Assembly: GCF_023078275.1 (NCBI RefSeq)
Contig: NC_062985.1
Coordinates: forward strand, 1,488,001 to 1,552,000
Direction: 5' to 3'
Length of the DNA: 64,000 nucleotides
DNA from: Leguminivora glycinivorella
Lineage: Eukaryota; Arthropoda; Insecta; Lepidoptera; Tortricidae
A program made the position numbers and the translations under genes. Under the pieces are notes generated by a model. It was not told the origin of the DNA. It saw only the letters and a list, made by a program, of their open reading frames with translations, and made no database searches. The first letter of the stretch is position 1; every line of letters begins with the position of its first letter. Positions 22,001 to 29,698 of the stretch are shown here, piece by piece.

Positions 22001-22847
22001 CCTCTGTGCACCTGGCACGGACTGGACACTAAAGAACAACCGTCTTGTCACGTCGGTGGCAAACAGGTATACGGCCCGCATGATGGAAAGCAGTCACCGC
22101 AACCTATGGACGCCTACAACAACAATCTTGATCAGATGTTTGAACTCTCGCACACCAGACGCAACTTTCTTGCAAAGCATATAAATGCTGGTAGGTTGGT
22201 AGGTACACAGAATATATAAAAATAATTACTTAGTTATAAATGTTATAAGTATACCCACTCACTTAGTTTAGTCAACTATTATATATTCTGTGATATTATT
22301 ATGAATTCATAACATAAATAACCCTTACTCCTGAAAAGTTTTCTTAAACACAGATAACTCTCAAGTTTATCAGTTCATTACACTCGTACTTCATTATATA
22401 GAGTACCTAATTAACTATCGAAAATGATAACAAAGCGGATGCTGGAGGTGTGTGTCTGTCAACAACATTATTTATTAATAAATAATAGTCCTTCACTAAA
22501 ATAGGTATTAATATCGTTCACCTTCGACCATTCCCTTTCCACAAAAAAATGTCTAGTCACGGTTTGTCATCAAAACAAGTAGATTTTCCTCTCATAGGTA
22601 GGTAAATATTGGTACTAATAATTTCCTCTAATATTTAATATTTGTATTAATAAGTGAAAAATCATACTAACAATTTAGCAATACCGGCTTTCCTGACAGC
22701 CGACTGAATGGCCTTGACCGCCGTCTGAATGGAGTTGAGCAGCTGTGTGAGATCCCCCGTGGCCGAAGGTGCCGTCCTCTGCTGTGCAAGCACCCATCGC
22801 GTCAACGTCATCGCGTTCACATCGAACGCAGGTCCTTGGTGCGACAT
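7097..22847 (-). CDS. FBP1: Fructose-1,6-bisphosphatase
   Basis: Cytosolic gluconeogenic enzyme that hydrolyses fructose-1,6-bisphosphate to fructose-6-phosphate. Six exons on the minus strand: 22847-22672, 16310-16166, 15388-15282, 14427-14201, 13709-13531, 7273-7097 (TGA). They sum to 1,011 bases, 336 aa, the normal family length. The N-terminal region ATGDLTQLLNSIQTAVKAI aligns with the AMP-binding part. Metal and active-site features are SEEN at about 99-102, CFDPLDGSSN with Asp121 and Asp124, GYALYGSAT, KYGGIFMYP, and LYECNP with Glu284. The start is the first ATG of a frame that opens as family N-termini do. All splice phases agree; exon 1's donor is GTTAGT and exon 5's is GTACTC, both weak. 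Introns 1 and 5 exceed 6 kb and are filled with repeats; broken copies of exons 4 and 5 lie inside the gene and one of exon 6 just 3'. Confidence 0.96.
7355..7481. mobile_element. Short MITE with GGGGGCGATTTTTGA ends
   Basis: CCTGGGGGGCGATTTTTGAA at the left is matched inverted by CTCAAAAATCGGCCCCCTGG at the right, about 127 bases in all. Non-coding; in FBP intron 5 about 80 bases upstream of the last exon. Confidence 0.75.
7482..7562. mobile_element. Short MITE (GGTCGCGCGATAAA family)
   Basis: GGCAGGCAAGTATGGTCGCA through GGCCGTCCCTATCGCACTAT to TGCTTGCCTGCCAGG. It is the same family as the outer element at 46,262-46,852, whose intact form folds into one hairpin. Confidence 0.7.
7563..7770 (+). 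mobile_element. LINE tail split by a MITE
   Basis: The stereotyped LINE tail (GAGAGGCCTG ... TATTCAGCAGTGGGAGATAT) is interrupted by about 150 bases ending in GCGTAGCCGAATGGC and its inverse GCCATTCGGCTACG. GGCCTG occurs on both sides, with one mismatch if extended to 8 bases, so the insert is probably a hAT-type MITE that landed in an older LINE tail. Confidence 0.65.
7785..8325. repeat. 120-bp tandem repeat, about three units
   Basis: CTGATGATG recurs at 7,941, 8,061, 8,181 and 8,301, exactly 120 bases apart. Units carry GATATGAACTGGAACTACAT and TTCTTAGAAAAGTCTTGTAA. Because 120 is a multiple of three, frames stay open across the array, which explains a long but meaningless minus-strand frame. 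It runs straight into the next array. Confidence 0.9.
8330..9872. repeat. 102-bp minisatellite with GC hairpin, about 15 units
   Basis: AGATCAACG recurs near 8,371, 8,471, 8,575, 8,676, 8,778, 8,880, 8,982, 9,084, 9,186, 9,288 and 9,390 and on to about 9,798, mostly 102 bases apart. Each unit has a G-run, then GGGGGGCGAAGCCCCCC, a near-perfect stem with a GAA loop, then an A/T-rich stretch ending TTTTCTTGTGACCTTTAAG. The 34-codon period leaves minus-strand frames open; the repeated peptide is a by-product. It lies in FBP intron 5. Confidence 0.93.
10241..11022. mobile_element. Inverted-repeat element with about 190-bp arms
   Basis: 10,241-10,432 and 10,830-11,022 are near-perfect inverted copies, starting AAAATAAATTAATAGTTTAA and including GTAAAAGCGTGGGGCGCTGG. 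The 400-base centre has no recognised coding sequence. A clean TSD could not be read. Non-autonomous DNA transposon is the likeliest class. Confidence 0.8.
11150..11335 (+). mobile_element. Lepidopteran short dispersed repeat (Lep1-like)
   Basis: Begins CTAGCATTTGCCCGCGGCTT, contains AGAAAGAGACAAAAGTAGCC and GTCGCTCCGTTTTGCCGTGA, and ends CATTTATAATATTAGTATAG. Related copies are at 15,610-15,848 (minus) and 52,333-52,512. The family name is from memory and tentative. Confidence 0.65.
11396..11530 (+). mobile_element. LINE 3'-end fragment
   Basis: TTCAAGAGTGAACAGGCATC through CCCATTTATAATT and a poly(A) run. It is the same family as 15,880-16,125, which keeps part of the reverse-transcriptase C-terminal frame. 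Confidence 0.7.
12058..12203. mobile_element. MITE with about 45-bp inverted ends
   Basis: GGCCCGGCCACGACATTGGT followed by AGCGCGACAGCGGTGAG at the left is repeated inverted at the right with about two mismatches. Total length about 146 bases; would fold into a hairpin. Confidence 0.85.
12280..13530 (-). pseudogene. Array of truncated FBP exon 5 copies (162-bp units)
   Basis: Directly after the exon 5 donor the intron holds units that each copy the start of exon 5 (EWEQGLKK), lose the middle (YVEEKKNPSSGKAYGARYVG), resume at the SMVADV region in a shifted frame, and finish with the exon's end and intact donor AAAG|GTAC. The marker (G/C)ACRTCAGCC falls at 12,778, 12,940, 13,102, 13,264, 13,435 and 13,597, that is 162 bases apart except one unit with a 9-base duplication. 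A sixth, degenerate copy with its own GYAA start lies at 12,280-12,442 and is separated by a MITE. The frameshift makes all copies non-coding as exons; 162 being a multiple of three keeps a spurious 278-codon frame open. Confidence 0.92.
12443..12770. mobile_element. MITE inserted in the exon 5 array
   Basis: Matches 43,918-44,233 over its whole length (CAGAATTTCCATAC, ACCCCA, CATTTCATAAAAGTGGC and others). Ends resemble inverted AGCATTTCTTTTTTTTGCC. TGCTA appears at both junctions, so it inserted into an already amplified array unit. Confidence 0.8.
14036..14166 (-). pseudogene. Diverged copy of FBP exon 4 (4')
   Basis: Read on the minus strand it gives LMVLSLGADKVGQSFMYDPK then IGE, a 4-base insertion creating TGA, and FILTDSGMEFPEKG. 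The real exon has MMVLSLGTGRGAHGFMYDPS, IGE, FILTDPNMKIPEKG. Protein similarity survives on both sides of the frameshift although many bases differ, so the copy is old and may once have been coding. It sits 35 bases downstream of the real exon 4 donor. Confidence 0.8.
14627..14915 (+). mobile_element. tRNA-derived SINE (family A)
   Basis: Head has GGCGGTAAGAGCGTGCGACT and a B-box-like GGGTTCGAAC, with a short internal duplication at CTTCGAACCCCGG. Body contains GAAATGTCATTTGATATTTG and AGGCCTAGTTACC, and ends GCAAGGAGGATGATGATGA. A longer copy is at 50,352-50,670; tails are at 6,765 and 37,495. Confidence 0.85.
15185..15262 (-). mobile_element. Dispersed repeat fragment (family C)
   Basis: Reverse complement of the repeats at 22,050-22,115 and 50,695-50,850 (GGTGGCAAACAGGTATACGG). 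Ends in a poly(A) on the + strand. Confidence 0.65.
15610..15848 (-). mobile_element. Lep1-like repeat, minus strand
   Basis: Reverse-complement match to 11,150-11,335 with GCGAAGCCGCGAGCAAATGC at its right end. Contains an extra insert around 15,750-15,800. Confidence 0.65.
15880..16125 (+). mobile_element. LINE 3' end with reverse-transcriptase C-terminus
   Basis: Translates as VDIPQIRTKRFASPFLMRTA then KEWNSLPMAIFPSSYNPATF and KSRVSRHLLG, the familiar C-terminal end of lepidopteran LINE reverse transcriptases, followed by a short 3' UTR and A-rich tail. 5'-truncated. Lies in FBP intron 2, its tail about 40 bases from exon 2. Confidence 0.8.
16735..17512. mobile_element. TA-flanked inverted-end element enclosing a Penelope-like remnant
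   Basis: CAGCGGGGTAATTTCGACTG at the left and CAGTCGATATTTGCCCCGCT at the right are inverted, flanked by TA, as in Tc1/mariner-type MITEs. Related ends recur at 45,738. Most of the interior (16,912-17,440) is a Penelope-type segment, so one element lies inside the other. A second copy is at 19,375-20,152 in the duplication. Confidence 0.7.
16912..17440 (+). mobile_element. Penelope-like element 3' part with inverted terminal repeats
   Basis: About 70-base inverted repeats (ATTTTAGAACAAAACGGGAC ... and its inverse) flank an open frame at about 16,990-17,318 reading LAEHLLQSGPNHWIELHSPK, then ILSTERLFYSRKVREAIEIR, KHRNFNQNEG and SSSWNPVI to TGA. The REAIEIRK-x-NFN-x-x-G and WNPVI pattern is the end of the GIY-YIG endonuclease of Penelope-like retroelements. 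The reverse transcriptase is missing. The right repeat carries a hairpin ending in GAAACGTCGGG. Copy 2 is at 19,552-20,080. Confidence 0.75.
17513..17842. mobile_element. MITE with TACAGTCAGCCAA ends
   Basis: TACAGTCAGCCAAGAAACTC at the left and TTTTGGCTGACTGTA at the right are inverted. The interior has several short palindromes around AAGTGGT and CACTTTTCGAC. Copy 2 at 20,153-20,482. Confidence 0.7.
17975..19046 (-). pseudogene. LINE reverse-transcriptase C-terminal piece (duplication copy 1)
   Basis: The frame 19,046-18,399 is identical to the C-terminal part of the copy at 21,049-22,029 and is cut at its 5' side by the duplication breakpoint. The 3' UTR ends near 17,975 with AATAAAG and a (TATC)n tail. 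Confidence 0.9.
19049..21699. repeat. 2.65-kb tandem duplication, copy 2
   Basis: Second copy of 16,409-19,048 with an extra TGTGTGTATG near 20,915. It carries the same TA-flanked element, Penelope remnant, MITE and LINE 3' part. Confidence 0.93.
20615..22030 (-). pseudogene. 5'-truncated LINE with YADD reverse-transcriptase domain
   Basis: Frame 22,029-21,049 (326 codons to the stop) contains GVPQGSILGPLLFILYSSD, YQLYADDLQIFLSF with the catalytic YADD, then LGVLFDTNLRFESHV and the thumb/C-terminal part LNYGLTAYGT, TSRAAMLQIPKHKLAAFRGS, FRYRASKCWNNIPPPIRKLK. This is a CR1/jockey-like non-LTR reverse transcriptase missing the endonuclease and the first RT motifs. The 3' end has a (TATC)n microsatellite tail, as in CR1-type elements. 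The frame is unbroken, so the insertion is fairly young. The minus-strand orientation is the same as the host FBP gene. Confidence 0.85.
22050..22115 (+). mobile_element. Dispersed repeat fragment (family C)
   Basis: GGTGGCAAACAGGTATACGG followed by GATGG, AAGCAGTCACCG and CCTATGGACGCC, as at 50,695-50,850. The following 22,116-22,671 holds nothing recognised. Confidence 0.65.
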
Positions 22848-22960
22848 TTTTAATAAGTAAAAATTAAAAAGTTTTAAATAACAAATATGGCGTCGATCGC
22901 GCTCAGCTGACGCCGCGGTACTGGCGCGGGCGAAGGTTGTTGTACCGGTTGATATCTGTG
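22848..22960 (-). promoter_or_regulatory. FBP 5' UTR and probable promoter
   Basis: Upstream of the FBP start (context TTAAAAATGTCGC) is an A/T-rich leader and then a GC-rich block at about 22,888-22,940 with GGCGTCAGCTGAGCGCGATC and GACGCCATAT. This is the only GC-rich island near the start, so transcription probably begins there. No TATA box is evident. The exact start site is not resolvable. Confidence 0.45.
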
Positions 22961-23269
22961 TAAACAGTTATTTTTGTAGTTATAAGTTTACATCATGCCC
23001 TCCTATATGTCCGGCGAAATACATGTGAAATCGTATTTAGCACCATCTAAGTTATTTTCCTAAGTAGTAATAGTAATTCAAGTAAATAAATCAAATAATA
23101 TTAAAATATAAGTTACTTCCTAAGTATTACATATTTCGTATTTAATTGATCTATTTTATATTACTTACACATATATAAGTTGGCTTAAACGTAACTTATC
23201 TAGGCATAGTTAGAACGATATTATTTTCTATTGACTTATACTCGTTGTCATTGCAGGTGTTGGTAGGTA

Positions 23270-23712
23270 AACTATTTTTCCCCTCACCAGCTCGGAAACA
23301 CGTGTTTTGTCCTTTAATACCAGCGGGTAAAAACGCATTTTATCCACTAGTGGGTAAAGTAATTTGACCATGAATAAAGTCAAATTAACTGCTTTAAAAT
23401 TGATGAAAGTAGGTGAATCTAGTAATAAAGATGATTAACCACCTGTGGAACTACTGGAAGCAGTGATAAACGCATTTTTTGCGTTGTAGTTTCCTTGCAA
23501 TAGTGAGGGGAAAAGTTTTGTGTTACACTCGGGTGCAAAATGTATTTTACTTCTCGTGTGTTAAAAAACTCGCAAGTTCAGGATTCTATTCTCGAACCAC
23601 TCGCTTCGCTCGTGGTTCAACTATAGAAACCTTTCACTTGCTCGTTTTTCAATTCCACACTCGGCGTTAAAATACAACTTTGCCCCCTTGTATAACAAAT
23701 AACTATTAATTT
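23270..23712. repeat. Dispersed repeat D, copy 1
   Basis: TTTTCCCCTCACCAGCTCGG at the left is inverted near the middle (AGTGAGGGGAAAAG), then ACCACTCGCTTCGCTCGTGG and a CTTTGCCCCCTTGTATAACA end. Near-identical copy at 46,917-47,352; diverged copy at 48,180-48,612. Non-coding. Confidence 0.85.
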
Positions 23713-24149
23713 TCCCAGCTTTTCATGAATCGTACGAATATAAACGACGACCGACGTCTGATGTAATTTCGCTCTGCTTCTGAAATCAAAACATGTTATT
23801 GTTATTCTGGAGTTTGGCAGTTAGATAAGATAACTATTCAATTGTTTAAACACAAAATTGTATTTGACTTATTTAATCACGACTCGTGACATGGCGCGGT
23901 GATGTTAACTTATTTACTGTCTGTATTTGATTTCTTGAATTCTACCCTACGAATGATGATCTGTAGGACATAGCGTCACTACTTTAAAAAAATCTCGTAT
24001 CTCACGCTGTTCCTCAAAGTTAAAACGCAGTAAGTCTATATGCATTCCATACATACTTACTACAATTTTCTTTTCATTGACAGACGAAGATACAAGTTTT
24101 TTTTAAAGTAGTGACGATAGGTAACTAGCTAACAAAACAGTAAATACAT
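23713..24149. other. Intergenic, nothing recognised
   Basis: A/T-rich sequence between repeat D and a SINE. Inverted words around 23,975 and 24,100 (CACTACTTTAAAAAAA / TTTTTTTAAAGTAGTGACG) suggest an approximately 130-base MITE with GTCACTACTTTAAA ends. No coding signal. Confidence 0.4.
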
Positions 24150-24412
24150 ACAACATACATACAATCACGCCTGTATCCCATAAAGGGGTAGGCAGAACAC
24201 ATGAAACTACTAAAGCTTCAGTGCCACTCTTGGCAAATAAGGGGTTGAAAGAAAACGAAACTGTGACATTGCAGTGACAGGTTGCCAGCCTCTCGCCTAC
24301 GCCACAATTTAACCCACATGACCCACATCCCATAGTCGCCTTCTACGACACCCACGGGAAGAAAGGGGATGGTGAAATTCTTAACCCGTCACCACACAGG
24401 CTACTAAACAAC
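24150..24412 (+). mobile_element. SINE-like element (family B)
   Basis: ACAATCACGCCTGTATCCCA, GGCAGAACACATGAAACTAC, GTGACATTGCAGTGACAGGT and ACACCCACGGGAAG are shared with 45,797-46,013, where an 11-bp TSD shows it to be a retroposed unit. Confidence 0.75.
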
Positions 24413-25795
24413 AAAACAGTAAACTTTCAAAATAGGTAATTGCGGAGCAAATGTCTTTTCTCTTCTTCCACTCGTAACGCGCGGGTTTGAGCTAAGATAT
24501 CCAGCCGATCCAGTGAGTCTCTGAAAAAAGGTTTATTGATGACTTGACTGGGTATCGTCTAGGAAGTCTACCAGCCAGAAATTGACTCGCAGCTAGTCTG
24601 TGGCCATTGGCCATGACTAAACTCATTCGGTTTCAATAAACATGATTGGCCCGACCTCAAAAACTTTTAGAGACAGAAGCAAATCTAAAGAGATTGAATT
24701 TATTTTTTCCAAATTTCTTGCATCGCACACACGGTGCACGTCAGGACCATATTTGGTATTTTTAATAGTTGAATGCTGCTTCAGTGGGTGTGTCATTTAT
24801 GTTAGGTGGGCTCGGCTCGGCAAGAGCAAAGTCACAAAGTAATCCTTATAAAACCGGAATAACAAGAGGCTTGGCTTTAGTATTAGCTCCTTGTATTTTT
24901 AAATAGCTCATATAGCAATGTAATAACTTTTGGTTTAACTTTCTGTAGGCGTTATAATTATAATATGTAACTTTGATTATTGTATAGAGGGGCTATAGAT
25001 AAATCCTTAATATAAAACACTTCCAAATATTGATACTCACGATTATTGAGCTCAAAATGTAGGTACTTGGCAAGTAACAAACTATTAAAATGGTATGCTA
25101 GGCCCATAGCCTACATATTTTCCTTTTTATACAACTGACATGTTTCTTTTCATCTTGGCTGCAGGGGAGCCTGAGGTTGGATTGGCAACTAATAATTCCA
25201 AAAGGCTAAAAATTTGAGTAGGCACTATTTCTTATGGAAATGACTGCCATTTGAAATTCTGGATTTTCAACTCTGAGGTTAAAGGTTACTAGGATTAAGT
25301 TCGTTTTCTTCATATCGTTAAGATTCATCGTATGGAGTGTAAACCCTTTTCTAGTAATGTAGGTATATACTGAATAAAACATACGGAGACTGCTTGACAA
25401 TCTTACCTCTTGACATCGCGTATAATTAATTTACAACACATCCCGACAACGAATTATGGGAACGGATTATACGCGATATAGGTAAGTGATCCTATCGCGT
25501 TAACTGAAGTCAATATTAATTTTAACTCTTTTTAAGTTTCATTCTTTAATCCTGGAGTGTTAACGAAAGCGGCTGTATCCTTCCTTGACACAGCCTGCCC
25601 TCATTTATTTTAACTTTCCTCTGCAACATACAACATAGGATGTATGCCTGATGCATACATGTACCTACCTACTTAACGTGTGTGGCAAATACTACCGTGG
25701 AAATAAAACGTCAAAAATAAATAAACAATTGATTTAACCTCGTTTAATCTTACTCTTAACAATAACAATAAGTTGATTAACAATAACGTCAACAA
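24413..25795. other. Intergenic, downstream of the PHYHD1-like gene
   Basis: No coding exon recognised. A degraded LINE tail similar to 15,880-16,125 may lie near 24,580-24,630 (TAGTCTGTGGCC). A weak inverted repeat (CGCGTATAAT / ATTATACGCG) lies at 25,418-25,475. Minus-strand AATAAA-type signals (TTTATT) are common but none is clearly the gene's. Confidence 0.4.
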
Positions 25796-28700
25796 TCAGT
25801 GCAGGAACCGCTCGGCCATATCAGCCTTCTTATAGTCGTTCTTGCCTCTGAGCACCCAGCCTTGCCCCAAGCTCTTGTGCACGTTGGGGTCCAAGGGCTC
25901 ATCATGGGCAGACATAAGCTGGATAAGGTACATGCGGCGGGGGCGGTCGGACAGGTTGCGGTAGCTGCCGTGGAGGGTTAGGTAGGAGAAGATGACTACG
26001 TCTCCGGCTTCAGCGTGTACTGGGGTGGCTTTCTCGATGGGGTATTTTTTCTGTGGATATACAAAAATTGTGTTAAAATAAGTGGATGTTATACGGCATA
26101 TTTTTTGCTGTGAAGAAGGAATAAGTTATTGGGGACGAAGGTTTGGTCAGGATGGCCGAGTTTGGAGTTTTTTGGCCTGGCAACACTAGGGAGCTGTTTG
26201 TTCTCAAAGTGGGCTTTACAGGCTTTCTGATTAAAAATCATAGCTGGGTTTCGATGTTTACACATTACAGTAAGTAGTTTGCTTTTACAAGCGTACAAGT
26301 CGTACAACCATATTATTGCAGGTGACTGGACTCTTCAAGCTAAGTACTTCTTAAAGTGGCAAAGCCAAACTTTAGAATCAGGACACTCAGGACAAAACAG
26401 TTGATAATCCAAAAATTACAGGCTTTACGAAATATTAGCGGTCCCCTTCTTAAGAGTGCTATTATCTTATACGTGTTAATAGTTTGAAGATGGAGAGACT
26501 GTCACTTTCAGTCATAGAAATATATATGAAGACTATGATGGCGCAATTTCATTAGTCGAGTCGAGTACGAGAGATTCCTGGAACGCGTGCCACAGGGCCC
26601 GCATTGGGGGAAACTAAATAGTAATTGTAACTTTCATTGGTTGTTATCTCGCCTGGCGGGGAGTCTCCGTATGCTGCATAACGACCAATCAAATTGCACC
26701 ACTTTCATCGGTTGTTATCTCGCCTGCGGGGACTCCCCGTATGCTGTATACCGAACGAGTTACCGACTAATGAAATTACGCCATGAAGGAGGTTAATACT
26801 TACAGGGTCTACATAATGGTAGCGGTCTCCCTTCTCAAGTGTGCCGACGTCCTCAAGAGGTCCGAGTTTGTGTGAGCCAGGGTAGATGCAGAGACCTCCG
26901 TTCTCAGGGTCGGCTTTGTCAATGTGGATGAAGGCGGCTACCATGGAGTGCTTCTTGAACGGGAAGTAGTGGTAGTCCTGTGCAGAAGAGAGAAATTGAA
27001 AAACTGTTGCTTGGGCATTCTCATGTACTATCAGCTGCAAAAGTGCATGGCGAATTTATCGTTAAATATTAAATTCATTTATAATTTCTCCATGCAATTT
27101 TGCAGCTCACTGTACTTACCTATCAATACTATTAATCGTCTGTTTAGCTACTGTAAGGGTCAAAAGAGGGAACGGTGGCTCGGTAAAAAAACTGCGTGAA
27201 AAGTGGATAAGTAATTAAAAATTCCGTTTCTGACAGAAACACTAGGCAATGCTAGTTCATTCATTTGTGAACATTTCTATAGTTCGTAGTCTTTAAAACT
27301 TACAGTTGGTACCCTAGTAGTTATACTTTTCTCAATTTCACACACAGCCTGTTAATGTGTAATGAGCCGTAGAATGCCTAATCTTAAAGTTGGCTTTTAA
27401 AGGGACGTCATATACCTCTGATCTTATTTTTCTTATAGAAGCTAATTTGTATCTGACATATTATTTGTAACATGTGTATGCTTGTTTATGATTACATTAA
27501 TTACATAATAAACTCAAATAATTATTTGTATAATAATTTGTCGACAATTAAATAACATCGATCTTGTTATCGTGACCTTTATTACAGGCTGTTTACAATA
27601 TCATTATCGCGGATGTTTTTCTTAGATACTATGGAAATATATTTACAGTACCAGATTATGGTGATACAGGGTGTCTTAATAAGTTTAATTCTGTCTCATT
27701 AAATGATGCATTTAAAGTAAATCTAACGTGTGTCTAAAAAGGCACCAATGTATTTGAATAGGTACCAACTACGTACCTACATATATCAGAAAAGGCACTT
27801 TTTGACTACAGTCCTGACATAAGTAAATCATTCTTAGATATCCAGGAATAAGGTAGAGCTTGGTATCAAGATTCAAGATCGTGTGAGGAATGCCGAGATC
27901 CGTCGTCGCACCAAGATGCAAGACGTGGCTTTCGTCATTAGTCATTACCGAACTAAAATGGAGTTGGGCGGGATATGTTGCTAAGCATAGTGATGGCAGA
28001 TGCACTAAAATGTTAACGGGACGGTGGCCGCCTACAGATGTGAGAAGCGCTTGGTATCCGGTGGCTCGTTCGGCGGACGACATCCAGAAATTTGCGGGTC
28101 ACAAGTAGTCACAACGGGATGAGGCTAGCTCAGAGGCCTCTATACTCAGCAGTGGGCGATAAAGCGCTGATATGATGATGATGATGAAAGTTAGACAGAA
28201 GAAAGGGCTTACCTGGTGCATGAGGTAAGGGGCGCCCACTCTGGGAGGTTTGTAGTGAGCCTTAGTGTGGTGGAGCAAGATGTCTTCGGTACCTATGACG
28301 CCTTCCAGGGCGTCCAGCAGGTTCTCGTTGTGCAGCGCGTTGGCGAAGATCGAGCTGTGGTACTGCAGGTTGTGGACAGAGTGTACCTGGACCAGACAAA
28401 GAACTTAAAATTAGCTTTATTCTATTTTTGATGGTTCTACATCGGGCCCATTTCTCAAAACTGAAAGTTACAAGCGGAAGTCTCTTTCCAACTTGTCATA
28501 TTAGACATTGACAACCACTTGTAAATTGTAAGTTATAGCTTCGTGAAATGGGCCCCAGTCTGAAAGTGGTACTCTCAAACTCCATTGCACTGATATATTT
28601 TTATTAAAGGTATCAGAGCTTAAGGGGCTGACAACACCCAACTGCGCAAAATTGATGTTACTTGCGCAGTTTTTAAAGACAAACTACTTATTAGTTTTAG

Positions 28701-29698
28701 TAAAACATGTAAATTATATGTTATTATTCATTATATTTCAATGAACATAGCCGTACTCGATACACCATTTAACGAAATCGGCTCGATAGAAAAAAAATTG
28801 CAAAGATTGGTCTCGAGTTCGTCATTAAACGGTTCTATGACGTTCAATTATTCACTTAGTTGTCTTTAATTAAAATTACAATAACAAAATTATACATATC
28901 TAAAGTGTACGCTAGCGTCAAGGTCATTGGGTGTTGTCAGCGTCTTAACAGGATCTGAATTAACCTGATCAACAATTATTTTGGCTGCACTGGCTCCAGA
29001 GCGAAACCTTCGGGTCTCTTCCTTGTCGTGGGTCAAATTTTAATTTTTAATTTTTCTTTCTCCTATTCTAGAGCACAAGCAATAGCCCTTCTTTGATATT
29101 TTTCTATCGCCTACATTTTACGACTTTAGCTGTCTTATATGAGCAACTGTGTAGGAAAATTCTTAACTATAGTCTGTCAGACCGAAAAAGAGATGGCGGG
29201 ACGACTTGAACGCATTTTATCCAAGCTGGCAAAATTACGCACATGACAGGGTTGAGTGGAAGAAGCGAGGGGAGGCCTTTGCCTAGCAGTGGGACACTAC
29301 AGTAGGCTAACAAAAAAAAAATAGTCTGTCAAACAAGTCTGTCAGTAAATAAGAACAAAGAAAACTATATCCATCCTTTTCTTTAGGGTGTTAGAGAAAA
29401 GGATACCTATAGTTTTCTTTGTTCTTATTTACTGATAGACTTGTTTGACAGAGTATATGTTTCTTTGTTAAAAAATTACAGTATTAGTTTTGCTTACAGA
29501 ATAGTTCTCGCCGCTAGTCGCCTTCTCCATAGCAGATCCGAGCCAAGCCGCCTCCATGCCAGGGTTGTTCTTTAGGTAAAACAGACGGTCGTACTCCTTG
29601 GACAAGACTTCCAGCTCCTCTTTGGTGAAGATACCCGACAGCTTGATGTAGCCATTGTCCTTCCAGAACTGGACTTGCTCGGGGGTAAGCTTTACCAT
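25796..29698 (-). CDS. PHYHD1: Phytanoyl-CoA dioxygenase domain protein (PHYHD1-like)
   Basis: Fe(II)/2-oxoglutarate-dependent oxygenase of the PhyH family. Coding exons on the minus strand: 29698-29498, 28386-28213, 26977-26804, 26050-25796 (TGA). All introns are phase 0, giving 67+58+58+84 = 267 aa, close to family length. The start MVKLTPEQVQFWKDNGYIKL matches PhyH N-termini. The iron-binding HxD is His124-Gln125-Asp126, split by intron 2 (MHQ|DYHYFP). The distal His210 lies in TLHGSYR, and Arg221, 11 residues later, is the expected 2-oxoglutarate contact. GGLCIYPGSHK is the usual central PhyH motif. An acceptor (TTTCCAG|CAAAATGG) lies 4 bases before the ATG, so the 5' UTR starts in an upstream exon. 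Substrate cannot be inferred. Confidence 0.93.
26425..26480 (-). pseudogene. Possible decayed copy of PHYHD1-like exon 3 end
   Basis: The plus-strand words TTACAGG, TAGCGGTCCCCTTCTTAAG and GTGC parallel 26,800-26,850 (TTACAGG, TAGCGGTCTCCCTTCTCAAG, GTGC), covering the exon 3 donor and the last coding bases. About 50 bases, roughly three-quarters identical. Confidence 0.5.
26540..26782. mobile_element. MITE containing two 70-bp direct repeats
   Basis: GGCGCAATTTCATTAGTCG at the left and CGACTAATGAAATTACGCC at the right are inverted. Inside, ATTGGTTGTTATCTCGCCTG and its near copy ATCGGTTGTTATCTCGCCTG occur about 70 bases apart. The right end falls about 20 bases from the exon 3 donor. Confidence 0.75.
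27840..28195 (+). mobile_element. RTE-like LINE 3' end
   Basis: Reads IQDRVRNAEIRRRTKMQDVA then a decayed frame, ending CAGCAGTGGGCGATAAAGCG and a (ATG)n tail, the standard 3' end of lepidopteran RTE-type LINEs. Frameshifts are present. It ends 17 bases from the PHYHD1-like exon 2 donor. Confidence 0.8.
28444..28556. mobile_element. MITE with GGGCCCATTTC ends
   Basis: GGGCCCATTTCTCAAAACTG at the left is roughly inverted by GCTTCGTGAAATGGGCCCC at the right; about 113 bases. Confidence 0.7.
28624..28944. mobile_element. TTAA-flanked MITE (piggyBac-like)
   Basis: Ends GGGGCTGACAACACCCAA and TTGGGTGTTGTCAGCGTC are inverted over about 18 bases with one or two mismatches, and both flanks are TTAA (28,620-28,623 and 28,945-28,948), the piggyBac target. 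321 bases, no transposase. Confidence 0.8.
29175..29320 (+). mobile_element. RTE-like LINE tail
   Basis: GAGTGGAAGAAGCGAGGGGA, GGCCTTTGCCTAGCAGTGGG and a poly(A) tail. Confidence 0.75.
29324..29458. mobile_element. Hairpin MITE beside PHYHD1-like exon 1
   Basis: Arms of about 57 bases (CTGTCAAACAAGTCTGTCAG ... and its inverse ending TTGTTTGACAG) with a short spacer around TTAGGGTGTTAG. It ends 40 bases downstream of the exon 1 splice donor on the gene strand. Confidence 0.8.

Noticed and set aside
27840..28195. Extra coding exon of the PHYHD1-like gene
   Set aside because: The sequence is the 3' end of an RTE-type LINE on the opposite strand, with frameshifts and an (ATG)n tail.
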